Source: a virus
Strand: one strand, 5' to 3'
Length of the DNA stretch: 64,000 nucleotides
Virus record (IMG/VR): IMGVR_UViG_3300009506_000022
Coordinates: 34,007-98,006 of that record
Part shown: positions 14,835 through 23,800 of the stretch, one piece after another
Position numbering within the stretch: the stretch's first letter is position 1
Layout: each line of letters begins with the position of its first letter
The notes under the pieces: model-generated
What the model saw: only the letters and a program-made list of their open reading frames with translations
Database searches by the model: none
Told to the model about the DNA's origin: nothing
Position numbers and translations under genes: made by a program

Positions 14835-14875
14835 CGACATAACTTGAGGTCAAAGATAGACTTCAAGTTATGTCG
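14835..14875 (+). promoter_or_regulatory. hairpin burying the small-terminase start codon
   Basis: A 13-bp perfect stem (14835-14847 with 14863-14875) and 15-nt loop. The right arm contains the ATG at 14870. No ribosome site is visible upstream, so folding of this hairpin should block initiation; an unfolding event or a bound factor may be needed. Confidence 0.65.
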
Positions 14876-15478
14876 TTGCAATTAAAGGGTGATGATCTTA
14901 GAACAGCTCTTGGGAAACTAAGGACATGTTTAGTAGAGAATAAAAAAGATAGCGAGATTTGCGAAGAAATCGGTTTGAGGTGGGAGGAACTACTTGAACT
15001 GAAGCGCAAGTTTTATGATGCTGAAGCCGAGATTCTTAGGGGGAGATCCACTGAACACACCTATGTTCGTTATGTATTAGAGCAACGTCGTTGCATGACA
15101 GATCTTGATGTTGCGATCACGAAAGACAATAAAGGGAATTCGAGTTATGTAAGCGCTGTTCGCGCGAAATCCGAGATTCTTGACAAGATTTTGAAGACTG
15201 GTGTCGAACTCGGTTTGATCCAAAGGCTTGCTGATGGTGGCGGTTACGCTGCTGGCGAAGCGATCAAATCGATGAACAACAAGGATTTTCGCGTTTATAT
15301 CCTTCAAGAGATTCAGGTCCTCAATCAGATGATGGTAAAGTTCGGCGATACTACCATTATGGATGTAGAGGTTGGTCCTCTATATGAAACAAAAAAACAG
15401 CCAAAGATGCCAGTAAAAGGACATTCGAGAACGAAAACTTTTGGTGGCAGAAGGGTTTTGAAAGGGAAAAGTTCATGA
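14870..15478 (+). CDS. small terminase subunit candidate (TerS)
   Basis: A 202-residue protein immediately upstream of the head operon, about 900 nt before TerL. It has an N-terminal HTH-like segment (SEICEEIGLRWEELLELK, residues about 26-43), a helical middle (SEILDKILKTGVELGLIQRL) and a basic C-terminus (RTKTFGGRRVLKGK), the usual TerS layout. Small terminases recognise the packaging site and regulate TerL. The assignment rests on position and architecture. The start codon lies in a hairpin and lacks a ribosome site. Confidence 0.65.
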   Translation: MSLQLKGDDLRTALGKLRTCLVENKKDSEICEEIGLRWEELLELKRKFYDAEAEILRGRSTEHTYVRYVLEQRRCMTDLDVAITKDNKGNSSYVSAVRAKSEILDKILKTGVELGLIQRLADGGGYAAGEAIKSMNNKDFRVYILQEIQVLNQMMVKFGDTTIMDVEVGPLYETKKQPKMPVKGHSRTKTFGGRRVLKGKSS

Positions 15479-15522
15479 GAATCGATGGTGATTCTCTATT
15501 TATAAACTGTACTCCAGTTTAT
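15477..15522 (+). repeat. two tandem hairpins in 119-nt leader
   Basis: Stem 15477-15483 with 15490-15496 (7 bp), then stem 15502-15509 with 15515-15522 (8 bp, 5-nt loop). They fill the start of the gap 15479-15597 before a structural gene with a strong ribosome site. No T-run follows, so processing or attenuation is more likely than termination. Confidence 0.5.
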
Positions 15523-15597
15523 CGTGAGGTAAACAGGCTGCTGGGTTCTGACGGTTCAGTATGCTGTCAAGAGTACACTTTCTAACAGGAGGAAAGA

Positions 15598-15891
15598 ATG
15601 TCAGATCGAGTTGTGTACGCAGGTTCATTTAAAGGTACGGGTTCATCCCTCAATATTACCACATTAGGATTTCGTCCTCGTGTGTTGAAGTTGATGAATA
15701 TTGATGGTCTTTGTGAACTCAAATGGCAAAAAGGAATGGCAGATGCAAGCGGAGTAAAGACCGTAACAGCTGGAACGATTTCTCATATCACTTCTGGTGG
15801 CATCACACCTCTAAACAACGGATTCACTTTGGGTGCGGATACGGATCTGAATGTGTCTGGTGAAGAGGTGCATTTCGAAGCTCACGACTGA
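15598..15891 (+). CDS. small putative virion protein (97 aa)
   Basis: Very strong ribosome site (AACAGGAGGAAAGA) implies high expression. The protein is small, beta-rich and Gly/Thr-rich (TTLGFRPRVLKLMNIDGLCELKW), like phage decoration or minor structural proteins whose N-terminus reads as a field-value beta sandwich. No certain family. Located in the packaging operon between TerS and TerL. Confidence 0.6.
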   Translation: MSDRVVYAGSFKGTGSSLNITTLGFRPRVLKLMNIDGLCELKWQKGMADASGVKTVTAGTISHITSGGITPLNNGFTLGADTDLNVSGEEVHFEAHD

Positions 15892-15902
15892 TAGGCGTAG
15901 GA

Positions 15903-15952
15903 TCATAACAACAAATAGGCTTCCCCTCGGTTTATCCGAGGGGAACTTGTTA
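15903..15952 (+). repeat. strong intra-operon hairpin
   Basis: A 10-bp GC-rich stem (15921-15930 with 15936-15945, loop TTTAT) is enclosed by an outer ATAACAA/TTGTTAT pairing (about 15904-15910 with 15946-15953). No T-run. It separates two putative structural genes and could set their relative mRNA levels. Confidence 0.65.
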
Positions 15953-15968
15953 TGGGGAAGGTGATAAC

Positions 15969-16394
15969 ATGGCAGATTTTAGTCCATATGTACCGTTGAG
16001 TGAGGACAACTTGCTCGAGGATAAATCAATCAATTCAGCTCCTCAGCGTGCACCGATTTTCACTGAGCACCGTTCAGTTTCTGGCGCGATTGATAGTGGC
16101 GACATAACAACTCGTGGTTGGGGAATGGTGATGTCTGAGTTCAAAACAGCTGTGATAAGAGTTGTTCCTGGAACGACTGCGAATATCACAGTTGAAGCTC
16201 GATTTTGGAGTGAGGATGCTGGCAAGTTTATTTCTGCAAATCCAGCGCTTCAACAAGCTGGTGCTGGTGCTGGAATTCCTTTTGATTACACTGTTGAGGT
16301 AAACGGAAAGATTCTTTTTGTTTATGTAACTGGAACAATCGGAAATGGCGCAAAGATTCAGATAGCTGGTGTTGATTTTATTTCAGAACCGTGA
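15969..16394 (+). CDS. putative virion protein (141 aa)
   Basis: Beta-rich, soluble, without signal peptide (AVIRVVPGTTANITVEARFW, PFDYTVEVNGKILFVYVTG), composition typical of a small structural protein. AAGGTG ribosome site. Its stop overlaps the TerL start region (GTGATG). Function unknown. Confidence 0.6.
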   Translation: MADFSPYVPLSEDNLLEDKSINSAPQRAPIFTEHRSVSGAIDSGDITTRGWGMVMSEFKTAVIRVVPGTTANITVEARFWSEDAGKFISANPALQQAGAGAGIPFDYTVEVNGKILFVYVTGTIGNGAKIQIAGVDFISEP

Positions 16395-17908
16395 TGGCAA
16401 AGACTGCGGAAATAGTACCACTCATTAGAGGTGCAGCAAAGAAGCTTGAGAGATTAGAGCGAAGCGAGTTGGTTTCTGTCTATGAACAGTATCGAACAGC
16501 TTCTAATGAGTGGCTTCGCAGGCAGATAGTAGAAAACAATAGAATAGATATATTAGCGACTGTCATCCTTGGATATAAAGTAAAACCGTTTCATTTGGCA
16601 ATGTTGAAATGGCAGTTTCGTTACCCTCAAAATCTTGTTCTATCGTTTCGTGGTTGTGGAAAATCAACGATATGCACAGTTATAAAAGCCATTCATTTGC
16701 ATTGTAAAAATCGTCAGCTTAGGATCTTGATTGTTTCGGAAAGTAAAGCAACAGCATCTGATATTTTGAGGGACATCAAAGGGCATTATGAAAGCAACGA
16801 TAGGTTGGCTGAAGTTTTTGGTTCTTTTTACGATCCAAAAATTGTCTCGAAATGGGATGTTTCAGCAATATCTATTGTCGGATCGCGACTGACACAAAAA
16901 GAGACTAGTATCATGTGTGCTGGTCCAGATACTCGGATCACAGGAAAGCATTTTGATGTTGGTTTGATCGATGATTTGGTTACAGAAGACAATTCGCGTA
17001 CTGAACATATGCGTGTTCGCGTAAAAACTTGGTATTATAAAACATATAGGCCTTTGATTTTGCCGCCAAAAGAAGGTCTTGAACATAGGGGAGAGCAACA
17101 TCATAACGGAACATTTTATCATTGGGATGATCACTATCATCACCTTGAAGCGAATGAACTAAAAGGCAAAGTTCTAAAAATTCCATCGTTAGATGAAAAC
17201 GATAACTCACCTTGGCCTGAAGAGTATTCAACTAAGTTTTTATTAAACCAAAAAGATGAGCTTGGTTCGATTGTTTTTGGTTCTCAATATCAGATGGACA
17301 CAGACGCAATGAAAGGTGAAATCTTTCAGTATGACGATTGCCACCAAATAGATGGAGCGGATTATCCCCCTATTTCTGACATGATCATAACGATGGGATG
17401 CGATCTTTCTGCGGACGAGAAAGAACAAAAACAGAATGCGATGTTTGCCATTGCTGTTATTGGGATAACTGGCAACATAGCAAAAGATGATATTTATATT
17501 TATCTATTAGATTATTATTTGCAGCATTTGAGACCAAGCAAACAACCAGAAAAGGTTATTGAATATTTTGATATATGGAATCCTTTTAGAGTCGGAATCG
17601 AAACAAATCAATATCAAGCTTCTTTGAAAGAGGCTGTAAAGCTGAAACGACCACAGATGAATGTGATAAAAATTCATTCTAAGATAGATAAAATAACTCG
17701 TGCGATAAATGATTCTAGATATTTTGAAAATGGAAGAGCGTTTTTCAAAAAAGGTGTGCACGCAAAGCCGATCGATCATTTAGTGTTGTTTTCTGCAAGA
17801 TCGAAATACAAAGATTTTTTTGATGCTTATGATTTCGCGCTGTACGCGGCAAAGAAAAAGAGAAACAAACAAGGAAAGCAAAAACGAAAAGTTTTTGGTG
17901 TCTTATAG
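16394..17908 (+). CDS. terL: large terminase subunit (TerL)
   Basis: A 504-residue packaging motor. The ATPase domain has Walker A FRGCGKST (residues 85-92) and Walker B FDVGLIDDLV (187-196); the C-terminal RNase-H-like nuclease has MGCDLSADE (Asp337) and VGIETNQYQ (Glu403) as likely metal ligands. It moves DNA into the prohead and cuts the concatemer. Start is the ATG at 16394 inside the preceding TGA. It lies directly before the portal gene, as usual. Confidence 0.94.
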   Translation: MAKTAEIVPLIRGAAKKLERLERSELVSVYEQYRTASNEWLRRQIVENNRIDILATVILGYKVKPFHLAMLKWQFRYPQNLVLSFRGCGKSTICTVIKAIHLHCKNRQLRILIVSESKATASDILRDIKGHYESNDRLAEVFGSFYDPKIVSKWDVSAISIVGSRLTQKETSIMCAGPDTRITGKHFDVGLIDDLVTEDNSRTEHMRVRVKTWYYKTYRPLILPPKEGLEHRGEQHHNGTFYHWDDHYHHLEANELKGKVLKIPSLDENDNSPWPEEYSTKFLLNQKDELGSIVFGSQYQMDTDAMKGEIFQYDDCHQIDGADYPPISDMIITMGCDLSADEKEQKQNAMFAIAVIGITGNIAKDDIYIYLLDYYLQHLRPSKQPEKVIEYFDIWNPFRVGIETNQYQASLKEAVKLKRPQMNVIKIHSKIDKITRAINDSRYFENGRAFFKKGVHAKPIDHLVLFSARSKYKDFFDAYDFALYAAKKKRNKQGKQKRKVFGVL

Positions 17909-17917
17909 GAGGAATCG

Positions 17918-19711
17918 ATGGGAGAAATAACAAAAAACTCGAACTTGCCTCTTCCAGAATCCCCAGAATCTCTAGCGATAAGAAAAAGGAATGTTAGAGC
18001 TGTTTTGATAAATAGCGACATAATCAAAAAAGTTTCTACCGAAATAATAGAAAAACAAGAAGACACCGAAGTTGGAGGAAGCAAACAAGTAGAAACCGAG
18101 TTTGCAAAGTTGATTTCTTCTGGACAAGCTATTGATCCACCTTTTGATATGTTTGTTTTATCCACTCTTTCTGAGTACAACTCGGAAATGGGACCTTGCA
18201 TCGAGGCAATGAGAACCAACATAGATGGATTCGGTCATCGCTTGGTTTATCGTGGCGATCCAAAAGAGCTTGAAAACGATAAGCCGTTGGCAAAGAAGGT
18301 CTTAGAAGAAAAGGTTAGATTGGAAAACTTCTTCTTGTATGCTGGGCTCGATGATTCGTTTACAAAGATCAGAAAGAAAATGAGAACTGATCTTGAAAAG
18401 ACAGGGAATGCGTATTGGGAAGTTGTCCGCTCCATGAAAGGCGAGATTCAGTATTTTGTTCCAATAAAAAGCTATCAAGTTCGACTTACAAAACGCGACA
18501 AAGAACCAACAGAAGTAAACTTTCCTGTAGTAAAAATAGGACCTGATGGTAAATCGATCAAAAACGATTCGTTCAAAGTAAATACTTATTTCAGGAGATT
18601 TGTTCAGATCACATCGACAACATCTGTTGGCGCAAAAAAAAGTTGGTTCAAACAGTTTGGCGATCCAAGAATAATGGATTGCAAAACTGGGAGTTATGTT
18701 TCTCAAGGCGACTTGGAAAACTTCGAAGATACTGGCAAACCGATGCCAGCAAGTAGAAGGGCAAACGAAGTCGTTCATTGGAAAATGAATGACGATCGTT
18801 CCCCCTATGGATTGCCTCGATGGATTGGAATATTCCTTGATATTTTGGGAGACAGAAAAGCAAGCGAAATCAACTATATTACTTTTTGTAACAATAATAT
18901 TCCAAGCTTGATTATTGCGGTTTCGAACGGGCAACTAACACAAGATACAGTTGATCGCATCAAAGAGTTTTTCGAGAAAGTTCAAGGTGACGACAACCGT
19001 TCGAAAGCACTTGTGCTTGAAGCAGAACCATCAGATGAAGATGATGGAGAGGATGCTGGCGCGACCAAGATTGACGTAAAAACGCTAACGGAAGCGCAAC
19101 ATGATGATGCGATGTTCCAAAACTATAGTCGAGAGAACAGAGAAAAGGTTCGTGTTATCTGGCGCCTTCCTCCTATTTTCACTGGTAGAGCTCAAGACTA
19201 TACGAGAACAACGGCTGAAACTTCTAGAGCGTTAGCTGATGAGCAAATTTTCGCACCAGAACGAGACGATTTTGACGATTGGGTAAACCGTATTTTGTTT
19301 CCAAGAATGGGTGTTTTGTATCATCGTTTTCAATCGAACTCTCCAAATACAACTGATAACTCAGAACTTACAAAGATTCTTTCTGGCGCTGAGAAGACAG
19401 GAGGGATTACACCGCGGATCGCGAGAAAGGTTCTCGAGGATATTTTAAGCGTTGAACTTCCACCGTTTCCAGAGGACTTCAACCCAGATATTCCGTTTAG
19501 CCTGACAATGGCTGAAGCGGTAAAAAATATGGGAAACCCAGTTGAGCCAGGACAATCAGTTACAGCTCTAAAGGGGTTAGAGGATGTCGTGAAACTAACT
19601 GGAACGCCACACCCATTGATTAGTGCATTGATACTTCTTCGAAAGTCGCTTGAAGTCGAATGGTTGAAAGAGGTTTCTGAATCAGAATCAGAAGAAGAAC
19701 ATGTTGCGTAG
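17918..19711 (+). CDS. portal protein (PBSX/Mu-like family)
   Basis: A 597-residue portal, the dodecameric ring through which DNA passes. Recognisable stretches are YGLPRWIGIFLDILGDRKAS, INYITFCNNNIPSLIIAVSN, DNRSKALVLEAE, VIWRLPPIFTGRAQDYTRTT and ADEQIFAPERDDFDDWVN, characteristic of PBSX-type portals. Very good ribosome site (AGGAGGAATCG). It sits between TerL and the minor head gene. Confidence 0.92.
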   Translation: MGEITKNSNLPLPESPESLAIRKRNVRAVLINSDIIKKVSTEIIEKQEDTEVGGSKQVETEFAKLISSGQAIDPPFDMFVLSTLSEYNSEMGPCIEAMRTNIDGFGHRLVYRGDPKELENDKPLAKKVLEEKVRLENFFLYAGLDDSFTKIRKKMRTDLEKTGNAYWEVVRSMKGEIQYFVPIKSYQVRLTKRDKEPTEVNFPVVKIGPDGKSIKNDSFKVNTYFRRFVQITSTTSVGAKKSWFKQFGDPRIMDCKTGSYVSQGDLENFEDTGKPMPASRRANEVVHWKMNDDRSPYGLPRWIGIFLDILGDRKASEINYITFCNNNIPSLIIAVSNGQLTQDTVDRIKEFFEKVQGDDNRSKALVLEAEPSDEDDGEDAGATKIDVKTLTEAQHDDAMFQNYSRENREKVRVIWRLPPIFTGRAQDYTRTTAETSRALADEQIFAPERDDFDDWVNRILFPRMGVLYHRFQSNSPNTTDNSELTKILSGAEKTGGITPRIARKVLEDILSVELPPFPEDFNPDIPFSLTMAEAVKNMGNPVEPGQSVTALKGLEDVVKLTGTPHPLISALILLRKSLEVEWLKEVSESESEEEHVA

Positions 19712-20813
19712 TCAAACAATACATAGCCATATGCATGATGGCATTTCTGCGATTGACGCTATTATCGGTAAGGCGTTGAAGGTGAGTGAACTTGCCAGGA
19801 TTGCGAAGATCGAAACGAATCTTAGAAAGTATATTGGTCGCGAATGGGACTCGTTGGCTTTAGATGCATCGAAACAAGCTGCAAGTGTAATCCGTTCTGG
19901 TTCTGGCGATCCGAATAATGATGATATCAACAGAATGATGGTGAAGATAAATCGCGTAATGAGCGATTGGAACGACAACATAGAGAAGCGATATATAGAT
20001 GACAACAAAGAGGTTTATGAACTTGCGCATATTGCAGCGATGAAGCGTTCTCTTGGCAAAAACAAGAAGCAATTAGAATACAATACGCCAATAGGGCCTG
20101 AAACGAAGGTAAGCAAAGCAAAAGATATCGTTTATGTTACAGGAGATGATGGCGCGCGAGTTCCTGTTGTTCTTCCCTCATTCAACACAGTTGATCTTGC
20201 GGCCATTGATGCTTTTGAGGAACATCAAGTTTTTTGGATCGGTCGACATTATAAAGAAAACGTTTCAAACACAGTTGCTGAAACCGCTCGAAACACGATT
20301 GTGAAAGCTGGTCTTGGACGCGAAGAAGCTGGAAAGATCGCGCAAAAAGTTGTTCGTGAAACGCTGGATATCGTGAAGGTTCCAGGTGGATTCAGTGGAA
20401 CATCAACACAGTATTTCGAAGGCTTGGTTGCGAACGCTGTTACAACACAACGTGTTGCGGCTCAACTCACGAGTTTCGAGCGATTTGGATACACAAAACA
20501 AACTATTGTAAATCCTCGTGATCAGAGGACGTGTCCTATATGCGATTTGATGGACGGAAAAGTTTTTGATGTTTCTGATGGAAGGCGAACTTTAGATAGA
20601 TTGGTCAAAGCGAAGAATCCTACTTCTGTAAAAAAGATTCAGCCATTTATGACAGTTGCGATCGCAAGAGAACTTACTGGTGGTAAACGCGGTCCTATTG
20701 GAGCCAAACAGACTAAAGCTATTGTCGCTAGAGGCAATTCGATTCCCCCATTTCATTTTAAATGTAGGTGCAGTATCGATATAACAGAGGAAGAAGAAAT
20801 CATTTCTTTTTGA
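19701..20813 (+). CDS. minor head protein, SPP1 gp7 / Mu gpF-like
   Basis: A 370-residue head morphogenesis protein. The family signature is the C-terminal zinc-type motif NPRDQRTCPICDLMDGKVF followed by PPFHFKCRCSIDI; the N-terminal part is helical. These proteins bind the portal and are carried in the procapsid. It overlaps the portal stop by 11 nt; an ATG at 19731 is an alternative start. Confidence 0.88.
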   Translation: MLRSQTIHSHMHDGISAIDAIIGKALKVSELARIAKIETNLRKYIGREWDSLALDASKQAASVIRSGSGDPNNDDINRMMVKINRVMSDWNDNIEKRYIDDNKEVYELAHIAAMKRSLGKNKKQLEYNTPIGPETKVSKAKDIVYVTGDDGARVPVVLPSFNTVDLAAIDAFEEHQVFWIGRHYKENVSNTVAETARNTIVKAGLGREEAGKIAQKVVRETLDIVKVPGGFSGTSTQYFEGLVANAVTTQRVAAQLTSFERFGYTKQTIVNPRDQRTCPICDLMDGKVFDVSDGRRTLDRLVKAKNPTSVKKIQPFMTVAIARELTGGKRGPIGAKQTKAIVARGNSIPPFHFKCRCSIDITEEEEIISF

Positions 20814-20822
20814 GGAGTCAAT

Positions 20823-23800
20823 ATGAAAAACGAGCTACCAAAATCTGGAATAGTAGTTACCCCATCAAGTATGGCTGTTGCGATTTCCGAAGGTAGAAAA
20901 ACTATCTTGGTGAAGACGAGAAGCTACAATATTGCCAACAGAGAAATGTTACTTCTTGATCGCAACAAAGCGTTGGGTGTTGTAAAAATCGGAGAAGAAC
21001 AGGTTCTTCAAAACGATAATTTTGGCGAACATGAAGAACAACATCTGATTACAAAAGAGATCAGAAAAGACTGGTCTGAAGCTCAACCATCATGGGAAGA
21101 AGGGCCGTTCTTTCAATGGTCTGTCGAGATGGTTCAGAAATTTGATGAACCAATAAAGACTTATGTTGAGATTGGACCAACAGTTGTTATAGAAGAAATA
21201 AGTGAAATCGATATTGAAAAACGAGGACCTTTTGGACGTTGGGGTAGTTCAGGAATGTATGCTGAATGGCTTATAAAGCAGTTTCCAGAACACAAGAAGT
21301 ATGTCGAGCCATTTGCGGGTTCTGCTTCTATTTTCTTTCGAAAGCAACCTTCAGAATCTGAAGTTCTTGCTGACTACGATAGCGAGGTTGTAAATGCTCT
21401 GAAAACAATTAAAAAGTTGACGGAAGAACAATTTACAGTTCTCGAGTCTAAAGATCGCATCTTGTCCGAAGATAAGTGGAAGGAAATGAGAAGTAACATT
21501 CCTGAAGATTCTTTAGATAGGCTTCATCGAATGTTGTTCTTGAATGGTGGGGGTTGGAGTTCGAGTCTTATAAGCTATAGAATTCATAAAGATGGAAAGC
21601 AATCGTATGACCCGAATAGGCTGAAGCCGTACAAAGAGAGACTGAATAAAGGAAAAGTATCAATAGAATGTGCTGATTGGAAAGCGACGATTAATAAACA
21701 TGATTCAAAAGACACATTTTTCTTTATTGATTGTCCATATCCTGGAGAGTGGAGCAAAAAAGCCGATGATATTCCAAATGACGATCCAAAACGTGGCGAA
21801 AAAGTTCCTCTTGAGGAGTATGGAAAAGTCTTGAAGTCGATCAAGGGAAGTTTCGTTTTTGCGCTTGGTGATCACAAAGAACATCTCAAGTTTTTGAAAT
21901 CACTTGAAGGTGTTGAAATAAAAACGTTTAGTGGAACTGAAGCATCAAATAAAGGTGGAACAAAAACAGCAAAGAGATATTTTGCTTTTAAAACAGCGGC
22001 GTGTGGGAGCAAAAAACCAAAAAAGAAATCGTTTGACGAAGTCGAAACAGATGCAATGGAGTTTATCGATATAACAGAGGACCAACATGTTTTTGACGGG
22101 TTGATCCTAACAACAGAAAAAGAGGTGATTGACTACAGCACTTCTGAGTTAGTTGATATTCATAAATTGCTTCATCAGATATATTCAGAATTACCAGATG
22201 GTTGGAACACATCTGATGTTGTCAATTTACATTCGATGGTTGTTGATGAGTTGTGCTCAAGAGAAAAAAATCACCCGTCACCTCCAGATAATGGCCTTGA
22301 CGATATTTCTTTTGATTTTGAGTGTCTTACATCGAAACAAAAGAAATGGTTTGAAGAAAATTGCGACGAAGTTCCAGAAATTGAAGAGAGCATATCTTAT
22401 CTAGAAAAACGTCGACTTGCTTTATGGGGTTCCACCGCTGGAAAAAGCAGAGTTGCCAAAAGAATTGTGTCGATGATCCCAGAACACAAAACGTATGTCG
22501 AGCCGTTTGCTGGTGGTGCTGCTGTTTTTTATGCAAAAGAGCCAAGCGAAAAAGAGGTTCTTTGTGATTCAAATCCAGAAGTTACACACGCATTCAAGTT
22601 TGTTCAATCTGCAAGTGATAACGAAATCGAAGCGCTTAAGAAAATGGATTGGACAGTAAGCAAGCCTCGAGCAAAATCGGTTCATGAAATGAAACCAAAA
22701 GGAAGCGCTGAGAGATTTTTTAGGTTTGCTTATAAGAGATATGCGCTTTTTATGCGAAATGAAAATAGGATTACCGCAATAGATCCAGCAAAAGAAGGGA
22801 AGGCGCCAGATATAGCGAGTAGGATTTCCGAAACAAGAGAGAGACTGAAGAGGGTTTCTATTGTTGAAGGTGGATATGAAAAAGCGGTTAGTAAGTTTGA
22901 TTCGCCAGAAACATTCTTTTATTTCGATCCGCCATATCCAAGTTTGGTCCAGGAGGTTGGAGAGAAAAGCTTTGATGAGGAAGCTTTCATCAAAACACTG
23001 AAAGGCTTGAAGGGAAAGTTTCTTCTCCATTATGAAGCAAAAGCGAAAAAGAAATTTGATGGCGTTGATGGTTGGATTGTAAAAACCATTTCTGTTGCTC
23101 GTACTCCAGGTCATACAAAAGGAGGTAGCGCGCCAGGAAAACTTCTTGAAGTTAGAAATTATGAACTACCCAAAAAGAAGGTGAAGAAAAACGATCCGTA
23201 TTTGATGGCACCAGAAGGAGAGTTCCCTTTTTCAATACAACACCATTGGATTGGAAAATCGATGAACTCAGTTTTGAGAATCGGTGTTGTTCCAGACAGA
23301 TGTGCGATCGGTTGGGCGATGAATACTCAACAAACTGAAGTAAGCGAACCAGTAACAACTCTTGCGAAATCTCGAGAGATATCAAAAAACTCAAGCAATA
23401 TTTTCAGTGTTGATTGGTCTATTGGTAGATGGAACAAGAAAGGTGAAGAGGAACAACATATAGAGATTCTTTGTAAACGCCAATCTGTTTTTTCTCCTGT
23501 TTGGCTCGACATTGAGGCGAAAACCGCGAATCCAAAAGAAGGTGAACCATTACCTCTTGGCGGGAATCCGAAATATCCAGGTGTTTTCGAGATTGTAGAA
23601 AAAGGGGTAGTTCAGTTTGGCGCTCAAAGCGAAACTCTTCATGAATATTTTCTTTCTGGCACTGGATTCAAAGGAAAAACTATCTTTCGTATGATGAAGA
23701 TCAAAAAATCGATAGATGGTGATTGTCATGTTTGTGGAGTTGACGCAATAGTTGATGTTGGTTGGGCCGATGAACTCCCAGTGAAACTTTGTAAAAAATG

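Noticed and set aside
22569-23114. 181-codon open frame on the - strand inside the methyltransferase fusion
   Set aside because: It is opposite the second methyltransferase domain with intact motifs; no start signals.
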